NCBI RefSeq assembly: GCF_009380135.2
Contig: NZ_WHUT02000004.1
Span: forward strand, 186,001-250,000
Length of the DNA stretch: 64,000 bases
Direction: 5' to 3'
DNA from: Fertoeibacter niger
GTDB taxonomy: Bacteria > Pseudomonadota > Alphaproteobacteria > Rhodobacterales > Rhodobacteraceae
A program made the translations under genes and the position numbers. Under the pieces are notes generated by a model. That model was not told the origin of the DNA and searched no databases. It saw only the letters and a list, made by a program, of their open reading frames with translations. Shown in pieces: positions 8,586 to 16,953 of the stretch (positions are counted from its first letter, which is position 1; every line of letters starts with the position of its first letter).

Positions 8586-8900
8586 ATGAAGAAACCCATG
8601 CTTGCACTGGCGCTGATGGCGCTTGCGCTTCCCCTAAGTGCGACACTGGCGGCGGCAGGACCGATTGAAAGCGCCTGCCTGCGGTCAGACCGCAAGGCGG
8701 CGAACCGGGCCACCTGCGGCTGTATCCAGCAGGTTGCGGACATGACGCTGCGCGGCGCGGACCAGCGCAGGGCGGCAAAGTTCTTTGCCAACCCCGACGA
8801 GGCGCAGGAAACCCGCGTGTCGAAAAGTGACCGCGACAATGAATTCTGGGCGCGTTACAAGGCGTTCGGCGCGCAGGCCGAGGCCTATTGCGCGGGGTGA
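8586..8900 (+). CDS. Small secreted protein, conserved in Rhodobacteraceae
   Basis: A 104-residue protein with a clear signal peptide (residues 1-24, ending ATLAAAG). The mature part has the pattern ESACLRSDRKAANRATCGCIQQVADMTL and a C-terminal AEAYCAG, so four cysteines probably form two periplasmic disulfides. Similar proteins are common in this family (from memory sometimes labelled arginine transporter, which the sequence does not support). ATG at 8586 follows GGCAGACAG. No partner gene is evident. Confidence 0.7.
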   Translation: MKKPMLALALMALALPLSATLAAAGPIESACLRSDRKAANRATCGCIQQVADMTLRGADQRRAAKFFANPDEAQETRVSKSDRDNEFWARYKAFGAQAEAYCAG

Positions 8901-8911
8901 ATGCGCAGAAC

Positions 8912-8978
8912 GCTCATCAAGCCTTTGCGGCCTTCTTCGCCTGATCCGGCGAAGAACGCCCGCAAGAGGGTGATGAGC
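8912..8978. terminator. Long hairpin between convergent genes
   Basis: GCTCATCA (8912-8919) pairs with TGATGAGC (8971-8978), and inside it TTCTTCGCC (8933-8941) pairs perfectly with GGCGAAGAA (8948-8956). The CTTTGCGG arm between pairs imperfectly with the right side. It fills the gap between two convergent genes and may end both transcripts, although there is no long T run. Confidence 0.55.
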
Positions 8979-8987
8979 CCGCCAGTG

Positions 8988-9539
8988 TCAGCGGAACGCC
9001 GGGCCATGCGCCCAAAGCGTGAGTGACCAGCGCATGCCCGCCGTCAGCGGCGTGACGCGGTGCAGCATGAAACTGGGAAAGACGGTGGCCGTGCCTTGCG
9101 CGCGGTCGGCGTGATGCACATGACTGTCGGGCCAGATTTCCAGCCCTCCGCCATCATAGCTGGCAGGGTCGGATAGCTGCACCACCAACGTCAGCTTGCG
9201 TTTCGCCGCCAGCGCCCCGGCCCCGATATCGCTGTGCCAAGCAAAATGCCCCGCCGTTTCGGCGCGGTAGCAGGCGCATTGCGCGCTTTCGGCGAAATCG
9301 GTCAGGTCATAGCCATAGGTCTGGCGATTGGCCTCGGCCATCAGGCCGGTCAGCCGGTCCATCACCCAAGCCCCGCCCGGCATGTCATCCAGCCAGGCAA
9401 TCTCGGCCCGGCGCAGGTCGGGCGAGGACGCGCCGCGCACCAGCCCCGCATGTTTCAGCCCGGCCCCGGCAGCCATCGCAGTGATTGCGGCACAATCCTG
9501 AGGGGAAAAGGCGGCGGGGGCGGAAAATACCTGCGGCAT
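8988..9539 (-). CDS. 2OG-Fe(II) oxygenase (PKHD-type)
   Basis: The 183-residue protein has the complete facial triad and co-substrate residue of Fe(II)/2-oxoglutarate oxygenases: His102 and Asp104 in FAWHSDIG, His160 in FMLHRVTPL, and Arg170 in GMRWSL. A jelly-roll core with YDGGGLEIW fits the PKHD / prolyl 4-hydroxylase-like branch (compare PiuC/YbiX, linked to iron uptake). The protein is shorter than the usual 220-225 residues of PiuC, lacking a C-terminal extension. The substrate is unknown. It follows the copper-chaperone pair on the same strand with a 75-bp gap. Confidence 0.85.
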   Translation of the reverse strand: MPQVFSAPAAFSPQDCAAITAMAAGAGLKHAGLVRGASSPDLRRAEIAWLDDMPGGAWVMDRLTGLMAEANRQTYGYDLTDFAESAQCACYRAETAGHFAWHSDIGAGALAAKRKLTLVVQLSDPASYDGGGLEIWPDSHVHHADRAQGTATVFPSFMLHRVTPLTAGMRWSLTLWAHGPAFR

Positions 9540-9614
9540 GGCCTGTCCTTGCGGGGCCCGGCCCCAGGGATCGGGGCCGGGCGATTCTTCGTGGGCCAGT
9601 TTCTGTTGGACTGG

Positions 9615-10157
9615 TCAGTGGTCGTGCTTTTCTTCAGCCCCGGCGCTGTGGTCGACGCCGCCATGCGCGCTGTGGTCGCCGCCGCCATGGGCGCCATGGG
9701 CCTCGCCACGCTCCAGATCCACCGGAACCTCCAGCACCACGACATCGCCGCGCTCGAAGGTCAGGGTCAGGGTGACGATGTCACCGGGCCGCAGCGGTTT
9801 CTTCAGGCCCATCAGCATGACGTGATCGCCGCCGCGCCCCAGCACATGCGTGCCCTTGCCGGGAACGGGAAAACCGCCCTCGACCTCGCGCATCTGCATC
9901 ACGCCGTTTCCGGCGTCGATGTGGGTGTGAAGTTCAGTGCGCTCGGCCACATCGGCGGTGGCAGAGATCAGCCGGTCAGGTTGATCGGAGTGATTCTCGA
10001 TCACCATGAAGGCCGCACCGGATTTGGCGACGGGGCTGGAAACACGGGCATAGGCCTCGACCACATGCACGCCATCATGGGCGGCGGCGGGGCGAACAAA
10101 GCTGGGCAGAACGGCGGCGACGGCCAGCGCGGCCAGCAGGAAACGGAACATCTGCAT
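9615..10157 (-). CDS. Periplasmic copper chaperone, PCu(A)C family
   Basis: The 180-residue protein has a signal peptide (MQMFRFLLAALAVAAVLP to residue 26, PAAAHDG) and the PCu(A)C domain: AYARVSSPVAKSGAAFMVI, ELHTHIDAGNGVMQM, and LGRGGDHVMLMGLKKPL. These supply the conserved His and Met copper ligands. A 30-residue C-terminal tail is rich in His (AHGAHGGGDHSAHGG), an added metal-binding extension. PCu(A)C delivers copper to the CuA or CuB centre of cytochrome oxidase. Start: the ATG at 10157 has GAGG seven bases upstream; the ATG at 10169 has none. It follows the DUF2946-like gene by 40 bp, so they likely form one operon. Confidence 0.9.
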   Translation of the reverse strand: MQMFRFLLAALAVAAVLPSFVRPAAAHDGVHVVEAYARVSSPVAKSGAAFMVIENHSDQPDRLISATADVAERTELHTHIDAGNGVMQMREVEGGFPVPGKGTHVLGRGGDHVMLMGLKKPLRPGDIVTLTLTFERGDVVVLEVPVDLERGEAHGAHGGGDHSAHGGVDHSAGAEEKHDH

Positions 10158-10197
10158 GGAAATCCTCATCGGGTTTTGATCTGTCGGAAAGGGTGGA

Positions 10198-10542
10198 TCA
10201 AAGTGACAAGGGCGGGCCGCGTGCCGGTGGGGCGGGGCTGCGGCGGGTCATGGCGGGCAGCGCCGGGGCCGGGTGCAGGGTTTGTGCGGCGGTCAGCGGG
10301 CGGACAGCCGGGGCCGCTTCTGCGGGCAGCGGGCCGGAAACCCCGGTCAGGCAATCGGGGCAGGGATGCAGGCTGATCGGGTTGCCATCGGCATCCATCG
10401 CCACGGTGACAGAGGTGCCGCCCGCGCAAAGCTCCATCCAGCCGGCAAGCGCGCCCTGCCCCCGCGCCACCGCAAGGGTGACGGAGCTTGTGACCAGCAC
10501 CAGCGCAAGCGCCAGCGCAACAAGGGGGTGCCGCAGCCGCAT
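10198..10542 (-). CDS. DUF2946-like periplasmic/membrane protein
   Basis: A 114-residue protein with an N-terminal hydrophobic segment (residues 5-24), then MELCAGGTSVTVAMDADGNPISLHPCPDC. The C-x-G...V.VD..G.P....CPDC arrangement matches DUF2946-type proteins commonly found beside PCu(A)C chaperones in Rhodobacteraceae, so a role in copper handling is inferred. The C-terminal third is Pro/Ala-rich and ends basic. The start is chosen at MRLRHPLVAL; the frame continues 31 codons upstream towards rpmB without support. Confidence 0.65.
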   Translation of the reverse strand: MRLRHPLVALALALVLVTSSVTLAVARGQGALAGWMELCAGGTSVTVAMDADGNPISLHPCPDCLTGVSGPLPAEAAPAVRPLTAAQTLHPAPALPAMTRRSPAPPARGPPLSL

Positions 10543-10650
10543 GTCGTGGTTATGCGAGGACAGGCCGCGAAGGGCAAGCGACAAGATGGCACGGGCAAAA
10601 ATGCAAAAAGCCCCGCCGGATGCGGGGCCATGCAATGCGGTCGCGCAGGA

Positions 10651-10935
10651 TCAGGCGACCTGGGCCTTGCCGATCTCTTTCTTGATCGACTGGGCGCGGA
10701 GCGACAGTTCGTCGTCCTTGGCCTTGGCGAGGAAGGCGTCAAGCCCGCCACGGTGGTCAACCGTGCGCAGCGCATGGGCCGAGATGCGCAGCTTGAAGGA
10801 TTGCCCCAGAATGTCCGAGATCAGCGTGACCTCGTTCAGGTTCGGCAAAAAGCGCCGACGGGTTTTGTTGTTGGCATGGCTGACAGTGTTGCCAGACATC
10901 GGGCCCTTACCGCTCAGTTCGCAGACGCGCGACAT
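10651..10935 (-). CDS. rpmB: 50S ribosomal protein L28
   Basis: The 94-residue protein starts [33 protein letters not shown], the strongly conserved L28 N-terminus, and continues with [23 protein letters not shown]. Length is normal for alphaproteobacterial L28. The zinc-ribbon cysteines are partly retained (a single CEL near the start). An open frame upstream to 11031 has no similarity and is excluded. Confidence 0.97.
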   Translation of the reverse strand: MSRVCELSGKGPMSGNTVSHANNKTRRRFLPNLNEVTLISDILGQSFKLRISAHALRTVDHRGGLDAFLAKAKDDELSLRAQSIKKEIGKAQVA

Positions 10936-11063
10936 TGTGGTCTTCCTTGCGTTTAAACATATTGGGCACCGCGAAGGGCGGCGCACCGAATTCCATCGCG
11001 GTCGTTTAGGGGATCGGCCGGGCGGCGTCAAGCGGGGAACGGCGGGATTCGTGGCGGGCCGCC

Positions 11064-11176
11064 GGGGGTTTCACACCCCCCTGCCCGGCCACGGGCCGGG
11101 CGTTCTTCGCGGAGACCCTCCACCGGAGGGTTTCAGACCGCTTATCACCCCGTGGGATATTCATGTCTGGAAAGAG
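11064..11176. repeat. Intergenic GC-hairpin repeat, copy A
   Basis: This element has a hairpin GGGGG TTTCACA CCCCC (11064-11080), a second stem around GCCCGGCC/GGCCGGGC (11083-11101), a third CCCTCCACCGGAGGG, then CCCCGTGGGATATT (11148-11161) and CTGGAAAGAG (11167-11176). The last two blocks recur in copies at 17.9, 37.6 and 52.0 kb. Its end overlaps the 3' end of meaB. On the meaB strand it lies directly after the stop and may act as a terminator. Confidence 0.75.
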
Positions 11177-12162
11177 ATGAAGGAGCGTTGGTCAAGTTCG
11201 GCCAGAATGTGCGCGGCGGCGGCTTCGGGGGTCACTTGCCCTCTGGCGACCGCATCGCCCAGGCGGGCCAGCGAATCGCGGACGGGGCCGGGGCGGGTGA
11301 GGATGGCCAGCAGGCCCTGCCGCACCTCGTGCTCAAACCAGTGGCGGGCCTGCGCGGCGCGGGTGGCGGTGAAATGGCCATGGTCGCGGCGCCACCCGGT
11401 CAGCGCCTGCATGTCATCCCACGCCGCCGCCAATCCAGCCGAGTCCAGCGCCGAGACGGTCATGGCGCGGGGAAAGCCCGGCGGGTCTTGCGGGCGGCGG
11501 CGCAGCAGGTGCAGCGCGCCCGCGTAATCGGCGCAGGTGCGCAGGGCGGCAGGTTTCAGTTCGCCATCGGCCTTGTTGACCAGAATCAGGTCGGCCATTT
11601 CCATTATGCCGCGCTTGACGCCCTGCAACTCGTCGCCGCCCGCCGGGGCCAGCAGCAGAACGAAGATGTCGCAAAGCTGCGCCACCATGGTTTCGGATTG
11701 GCCCACGCCCACGGTTTCCACCAGCACCACGTCGAAACCGGCAGCTTCGCACAGCGCCACTGCCTCGCGCGTGCGCCGCGCCACGCCGCCGAGGTGGGTT
11801 TGCGAGGGCGAAGGGCGGATGAAGGCCAGGGGGTCGCGCGACAGCCGTTCCATCCGGGTCTTGTCGCCCAAAATCGAGCCACCCGAGCGGGCCGAGGACG
11901 GATCCACCGCCAGCACGGCCACGCGCAGGCCCTGCCCCGTCAGCATCAGGCCGAACGCCTCGATGAAGGTGGATTTGCCCACGCCCGGCGTGCCCGAAAG
12001 GCCGATGCGCAGCGCCTGACGCCCTGCGTGGCCCGCTGCCGCCACCAGATCCAGCGCCTGCGCGCGGTGGTCGGCCCGGCCGCTTTCAACCAGCGTGATG
12101 GCCCGGGCCAGCGCGCGCCGGTCGCCTTTGGTTACAGCATCGGCAAGGCTTGCAACATCCAT
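11161..12162 (-). CDS. meaB: Methylmalonyl-CoA mutase-associated GTPase MeaB
   Basis: The 333-residue G3E-family P-loop GTPase has Walker [13 protein letters not shown] (Lys63), [19 protein letters not shown] typical of MeaB/Arg[10 protein letters not shown] and the NKAD specificity motif. MeaB loads and protects adenosylcobalamin in methylmalonyl-CoA mutase. No mutase subunit gene is in the window. The start at 12162 is chosen because GGAG lies seven bases upstream; the frame opens nine codons earlier without one. Its last residues, SFQT, are encoded by the repeat element that spans the stop codon. Confidence 0.93.
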   Translation of the reverse strand: MDVASLADAVTKGDRRALARAITLVESGRADHRAQALDLVAAAGHAGRQALRIGLSGTPGVGKSTFIEAFGLMLTGQGLRVAVLAVDPSSARSGGSILGDKTRMERLSRDPLAFIRPSPSQTHLGGVARRTREAVALCEAAGFDVVLVETVGVGQSETMVAQLCDIFVLLLAPAGGDELQGVKRGIMEMADLILVNKADGELKPAALRTCADYAGALHLLRRRPQDPPGFPRAMTVSALDSAGLAAAWDDMQALTGWRRDHGHFTATRAAQARHWFEHEVRQGLLAILTRPGPVRDSLARLGDAVARGQVTPEAAAAHILAELDQRSFISFQT

Positions 12163-12311
12163 GCGGCTCTCCGGCAGGGTTTCGCGCATGGGGGCGGGAT
12201 TGTGACGCGATTGTCACCAAGGCCCGGCCCCCGGGGGCTTTTGTGCCTGTTCCCCGCAGGATATGCCAGTGCCTGACGCGGATTGCCGCGGATGAGGATG
12301 AGGTGGCACAG

Positions 12312-13031
12312 ATGGCCTTTCACAAATCAGCGGTGGTCGCGGTGGTTCTGGCGCTGGCCGGCATGCCAGCACTGGCGCAGACCGATCAGGCGGTGTTCGA
12401 TCTGAGCGTGCGCGGCGTGGGGGCAGGCACGCTCAGCTTTTCCGGCACGCAGGATGGCGGCGGTTACGCGGTGACGGGGCGGCTGCAAAGCGGCGGCCTG
12501 CTGGGGATGGTGCGCAAGATCCGCTATGACGCGCAGGCGCGCGGGCGGATTTCCAAGGGGCGCTATGTGCCCTCCAGCTATACCGAAAAGGCCGATACCG
12601 GGCGGCGGCAATCGTCGGCGGTGATGGAATACAAGGGCGGCGTGCCGCAGGTGAAGGCCTATGATCCACCGCGCGAGGCGCGGGCCGGTGATGTGGATCC
12701 GGCGACCATGGGCGGCTCGGTCGATCCGCTGACGGCGCTTTACGCCACGCTGCGCGATGTGGATGCGGGGCAGGAATGCAAGGTGTCGTTGCAATTGTTC
12801 GACGGGCGGCGCAGCACGCAGCTGCGGTTGTCGGCACCACAGGCCAAGGGTGACACTGTGGTGTGCAGCGGCGAATACCGCCGTCTGGCGGGCTATTCGC
12901 CCGAGGATATGGCGGAAAAAACCCGCTTCCCGTTCACCCTGACCTATGCGCCGGTCGGTGAGGGTCGGATGCGGGTGGTCGAGGTGGCGATGGACAGTCT
13001 CTATGGCAAAGCGGCGCTGAAACGCCGATAA
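12312..13031 (+). CDS. DUF3108 periplasmic protein
   Basis: The 239-residue protein has a signal peptide (residues 1-22, GMPALAQ) and the features of DUF3108: a beta-rich domain with LSVRGVGAGTLSFSG, YDAQARGRISKGRYVPSSYTE, and a C-terminal YAPVGEGRMRVVEVAMDSLYGKA. The family belongs to a lipid- or polysaccharide-associated outer-envelope beta fold of unknown role. An ATG at 12312 with GAGG eight bases upstream is used. It lies divergently from meaB and directly upstream of hrpB (6 bp), probably co-transcribed. Confidence 0.8.
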   Translation: MAFHKSAVVAVVLALAGMPALAQTDQAVFDLSVRGVGAGTLSFSGTQDGGGYAVTGRLQSGGLLGMVRKIRYDAQARGRISKGRYVPSSYTEKADTGRRQSSAVMEYKGGVPQVKAYDPPREARAGDVDPATMGGSVDPLTALYATLRDVDAGQECKVSLQLFDGRRSTQLRLSAPQAKGDTVVCSGEYRRLAGYSPEDMAEKTRFPFTLTYAPVGEGRMRVVEVAMDSLYGKAALKRR

Positions 13032-13037
13032 GGCGGT

Positions 13038-15512
13038 GTGTCTGATCCGCTGCCCATAGACGGGGCCTTGCCCGAGTTGATCGCCGCGCTGGCCGCGCGG
13101 CGGATGGCGGTGTTGCAGGCCCCGCCCGGTGCGGGCAAGACCACGCGGGTGCCCTTGGCGCTGCTGGATGCGGGGCTGTGCGAAGGCCGCATCGTGATGC
13201 TGGAACCCCGGCGGCTGGCCGCGCGGGCGGCGGCAGAGCGGATGGCCGCGACATTGGGGCAGGCAGTGGGCGACACCGTGGGTTACCGGATACGCGGCGA
13301 GTCCAAGGTATCGCGCCAGACCCGGATCGAGGTGGTGACAGAGGGCATCCTGACCCGGATGATCCAGTCTGATCCGGGGCTGGACGGCATCGGCGCGGTG
13401 ATCTTTGACGAATTTCACGAACGCAGCCTGAACGCCGATCTGGGGCTGGCGCTGGCGCTGGAGGTGCGGGGCGCGTTGCGCGATGACCTGATCCTGCTGG
13501 CCATGTCAGCCACGCTGGATGCGGGGCCTGTGGCGGTGCTGATGGGCGATGCGCCGGTGGTTACATCGGCGGGGCGGGCGTTTCCGGTGGAAACACGCTG
13601 GCTGGCCCGCCCCCTGGGGCCAAAGGCGCGGCTGGAGGCCGAGGCGGCGGCGCTGGTGATGCAGGCGGTGGAAGAGACGGCGGGCACCGAAAATGCGGGC
13701 GGCGTGCTGGTGTTCCTGCCGGGCGAGGGCGAGATACGCCGGGTGGAGGGCCTGTTGCAGGGCCGCCTGCCGGGGCATGACATCCGCCCGCTGTTCGGTG
13801 CGATGGATTTTGCCGCCCAGCGCGCAGCTTTGGCACCGGGCGGCGCGCGGCGCATCGTGCTGGCCACCAGCATTGCCGAAACGTCATTGACCATCCCCGA
13901 TGTGCGGGTGGTGGTGGATGCGGGGCGGTCACGCCGGGCGCGGTTCGATGCGGCATCCGGCATGGCGCGGCTGGTCACGGAACGGGTGACAAAGGCCGAA
14001 GCGGAACAGCGCCAGGGCCGGGCCGGGCGGGTGGCCCCGGGTGTGTGTTACCGGATGTGGACGAAGGGCGAGGAAGGCGGGTTGGCCCCCTTCCCCCCGC
14101 CCGAGATTGCGGCGGCTGACCTGACCGGGCTGGCACTGGAACTGGCGCTGTGGGGGGGCGAGGTGGGGCTCGCGTTCCTGACGCCACCCAACCCGGGTGT
14201 GCTGGCCGAGGCGCGGGCACTGCTGGCGGCACTGGGCGCGCTGGAGGATGGGCGGATCACCGACCATGGGCGGGCGCTGGCCGCCCTGCCCCTGCACCCA
14301 AGGCTGGGGCATATGCTGCTGCGGGCGGGCGGGGCGGCGGATGCGGCCATGCTGGCGGCGCTCTTGGCCGAGCGTGATCCGGTGCGCGGCGCGCCGCCCG
14401 ACCTTGGCCTGCGGATGGCGGCGCTGCGGGATGCGAAACGGTTCGAGGCCGATCATCCTTTCGTGGCCCATCGCCCCACATTGGAGCGTATCCGCGACGA
14501 GGCCCGGCGGCTGGGGCGGGCCATCGGGCCGGGCAAACCGCCCGCCACGGCCCCTGCCCTGTCACTGGCGCAGATGGCGGCGCTGGCCTACCCCGACCGG
14601 GTGGGGCTGCGGCGCAAGGGCGATGCGCCGCGCTGGGTGCTGTCGGGCGGCAAGGGCGCGGTGATGGAGCCGGGCCTGCCGCTGTCATCCGCGCGGCTGA
14701 TCGTGGCCAGCGATCTGGACGGCGACCCGCGCGAGGCCAAGGTGCGGCAGGCCGTGGCTATCACCGAGGCGGATCTGCGCGCAGTGCATGGCGATGGCAT
14801 CGGCTGGCACGATGTCTGCGACTGGTCGCGGCGCGAGGGCCGTGTGGTGGCGCGGCGGCAGGAGCGGTTCGGCGCGCTGGTGCTGGATGACCGGCATTGG
14901 CCCGATGCCCCGCCCGAGGCGCTGGCGCTGGCGGCGCTTGACGGGCTGCGGCTGATCGGCCTGCCCTGGACACCCGCCGCGGCACGGCTGCGCGCCCGCA
15001 TCCGGCTGTGCCGGGATGAGGGCAACAGCCTGCCCGATGTCAGCGATGCGGCCCTGCTGGCCGATGCAGGCTGGCTTTTGCCGCATCTGGCGGGGCGCAA
15101 ATCCGAGGCCGACCTGCGCGCGCTGGACCTAACCGAGCCGCTGCGCGGCCTGATCGGGTGGGAGGGCGTGCAACTGACCGACCGGCTGGCCCCGGGGCAT
15201 TTCGAGACGCCGCTGGGGCGGCGGGTGCCGGTGGATTATGATGGCGAGGCCCCGGGCATCACGCTGAAATTGCAGGAATTGTTCGGCGTCACCCGGCATC
15301 CGGTGGTGGGGCCGCAGAACCTGCCGCTGCGCATCACCCTGCTGTCGCCGGGCGGGGCCCCCGTGCAGGTGACGATGGACCTGCCGGGGTTCTGGGCCAG
15401 TTCCTACGCCGATGTGCGCCGCGACATGCGCGGCCGCTATCCCCGCCACCCCTGGCCCGACGACCCCACCGTGGCAGAACCCACCACACGGGCAAAACCG
15501 CGCGGGACGTGA
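13038..15512 (+). CDS. hrpB: ATP-dependent helicase HrpB
   Basis: The 824-residue protein starts with GTG and has all DEAH-box motifs: I (APPGAGKTT, residues 28-36), II (DEFH at 124-127), III (SAT in LAMSATLDAG), V (ATSIAETSLTIPDVRVVVDAG) and VI (QRQGRAGRVAPG). The helicase core is followed by HA2-like and HrpB C-terminal domains (HPWPDDPTVAEPTTRAKPRGT tail). HrpB is a bacterial DEAH RNA helicase homologue whose exact substrate is uncertain. The length is normal. Several large overlapping frames on the other strand are composition effects. Confidence 0.95.
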   Translation: MSDPLPIDGALPELIAALAARRMAVLQAPPGAGKTTRVPLALLDAGLCEGRIVMLEPRRLAARAAAERMAATLGQAVGDTVGYRIRGESKVSRQTRIEVVTEGILTRMIQSDPGLDGIGAVIFDEFHERSLNADLGLALALEVRGALRDDLILLAMSATLDAGPVAVLMGDAPVVTSAGRAFPVETRWLARPLGPKARLEAEAAALVMQAVEETAGTENAGGVLVFLPGEGEIRRVEGLLQGRLPGHDIRPLFGAMDFAAQRAALAPGGARRIVLATSIAETSLTIPDVRVVVDAGRSRRARFDAASGMARLVTERVTKAEAEQRQGRAGRVAPGVCYRMWTKGEEGGLAPFPPPEIAAADLTGLALELALWGGEVGLAFLTPPNPGVLAEARALLAALGALEDGRITDHGRALAALPLHPRLGHMLLRAGGAADAAMLAALLAERDPVRGAPPDLGLRMAALRDAKRFEADHPFVAHRPTLERIRDEARRLGRAIGPGKPPATAPALSLAQMAALAYPDRVGLRRKGDAPRWVLSGGKGAVMEPGLPLSSARLIVASDLDGDPREAKVRQAVAITEADLRAVHGDGIGWHDVCDWSRREGRVVARRQERFGALVLDDRHWPDAPPEALALAALDGLRLIGLPWTPAAARLRARIRLCRDEGNSLPDVSDAALLADAGWLLPHLAGRKSEADLRALDLTEPLRGLIGWEGVQLTDRLAPGHFETPLGRRVPVDYDGEAPGITLKLQELFGVTRHPVVGPQNLPLRITLLSPGGAPVQVTMDLPGFWASSYADVRRDMRGRYPRHPWPDDPTVAEPTTRAKPRGT

Positions 15513-15637
15513 CAAAGGCCCCGCAGAAGCACACAGCCGACGCGCCGCGAATGTTACAATTGTTGCAGGTGCCGCCGGGCGGGCCTTGCCCCCGTTTGCG
15601 CAAACACTACACGGGAGCAAAGCAGGAGGTGCCCCCC

Positions 15638-16810
15638 ATGATCCCCGACAGCCAATCCGCGCCGCGCGCCCGCTGGGCCGTGGCCACGATGTTTCTGGCC
15701 AATGGTTTCATCATGGGGTCATGGGCGCCGCAGATCCCCCTGCTGCTGCCGCGCCATGGCATCACCGAATTCACGCTGGGGCTTTTGATCCTGGCGCTGG
15801 GGATCGGGGCCGTCACGGCCATGGCCTTCAGCGGGGCGCTGATCGCGCGCCACGGGTCATTGCGCGTGCTGCGGGTCTTTGCGGTGACGGCCAGCGTCAC
15901 GCTGGCGCTGGTGGTGCTGGCCCCTACGCTGGCCCTGCTGACGCTGGCGATGATGCTGATGGGCGCGCTGATCGGCTGCATGGATGTGGCGATGAACGCC
16001 AATGCAGTAGAGGTGGAGCGGCGGCTGGGCCGGGCGATCATGTCATCCTCGCACGGGTTCTGGAGCCTTGGGGGCTTTCTGGGCGGCGGTGTGGGCGGGT
16101 TGCTGATCGGTGCATTGGGCGCGCAGGTGCAGGCGGTGCTGGTCTGCGCGATTGCGCTGGGGCTGGTGCTGGCCGCGATGCCGTTTCTGCGGGGCGAGCC
16201 TGCAGCACCGCAGCCCGTGGCAGGTGAGGCGCGGCGCAGCTTTTTCCCGCGCAACGCGGGGATCTGGATCATCGGCGGCATGGCGCTGCTGTCGATGGTG
16301 CCCGAAGGGGCCGTGCTGGACTGGGCCGCGCTTTATGTGACGCAGGAACTGGGGGCGGATGTGGCGGCCTCGGGCCTGGCCTTCGCGTTCTTTTCCGGCA
16401 CGATGGCGATCATGCGCTTTGCCGGGGATTCTGTGCGGAACCGCTTTGGCGCGGTGATGACACTGCGGGTGTCGGCGCTGATCGGGGCGGCGGGGCTGCT
16501 GGGCGCGGCGGTCGCGCCGACCGAGACGCTGGCGATTGCCGCCTTTGCGCTGTCGGGGATCGGCATTGCCAACATGGTGCCGATCACGCTGTCGGCAGCG
16601 GGCAATTATCCGGGGCTGGGGCCGGGCGTGGGAATCTCCACCGTTACGATGCTGGGCTATTCAGGCATTCTGGTGGCCCCGTCCAGCATCGGTTTCGTGG
16701 CCGAGGCGATCGGGTTTCGCGTGACCTATGGCGTGCTGGCGGTGCTTTTGGTACTGGTGGCGGGGCTGGCCGCGCGCTGTGCGGCGGCGGATGCGCGGCA
16801 GGCGCATTGA
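15638..16810 (+). CDS. MFS transporter
   Basis: The 390-residue membrane protein has about 12 hydrophobic segments and major facilitator features, including GALIARHGSLRVLRV after helix 2/3 and DVAMNANAVEVERRLGR in the following loop. Such sequences (DVAMNAQ...VE) are common in sugar/drug efflux-type MFS proteins of the YbjJ/FucP-like branch. The substrate is not predictable. ATG at 15638 has AGGAGG upstream; the frame extends 43 codons earlier. It is downstream of hrpB by 125 bp with its own probable promoter region, and convergent with argF. Confidence 0.88.
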   Translation: MIPDSQSAPRARWAVATMFLANGFIMGSWAPQIPLLLPRHGITEFTLGLLILALGIGAVTAMAFSGALIARHGSLRVLRVFAVTASVTLALVVLAPTLALLTLAMMLMGALIGCMDVAMNANAVEVERRLGRAIMSSSHGFWSLGGFLGGGVGGLLIGALGAQVQAVLVCAIALGLVLAAMPFLRGEPAAPQPVAGEARRSFFPRNAGIWIIGGMALLSMVPEGAVLDWAALYVTQELGADVAASGLAFAFFSGTMAIMRFAGDSVRNRFGAVMTLRVSALIGAAGLLGAAVAPTETLAIAAFALSGIGIANMVPITLSAAGNYPGLGPGVGISTVTMLGYSGILVAPSSIGFVAEAIGFRVTYGVLAVLLVLVAGLAARCAAADARQAH

Positions 16811-16851
16811 CCGCCGGCGTTGGCGGGCAGAGGTACTGCCTGCGCAGCGCA

Positions 16852-16953
16852 GGGGCGAATTTTCTGCGAAAATTCCGGGTTTCCCGCCGGGCGTCCCGCG
16901 ATGCCGACGGATCGCGGGCCGGAATTCTCGCAGAGAATTCGTGCGCCTGCCCC
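16852..16953. repeat. Multi-hairpin element between convergent genes
   Basis: The left arm GAATTTTCTGCGAAAATTC and right arm GAATTCTCGCAGAGAATTC are each self-complementary and are also complementary to each other (20 of 22 bases in the flanked form). Between them CCCGCGAT (16895-16902) pairs with ATCGCGGG (16911-16918). The element fits a large bidirectional terminator for the MFS gene and argF, and also looks like a dispersed palindromic unit. Confidence 0.7.

Noticed and set aside
11152-12276. 374-codon rightward frame opposite meaB
   Set aside because: High-GC codon bias makes antisense frames long; it has no motif, and meaB has clear G-domain motifs on the other strand.
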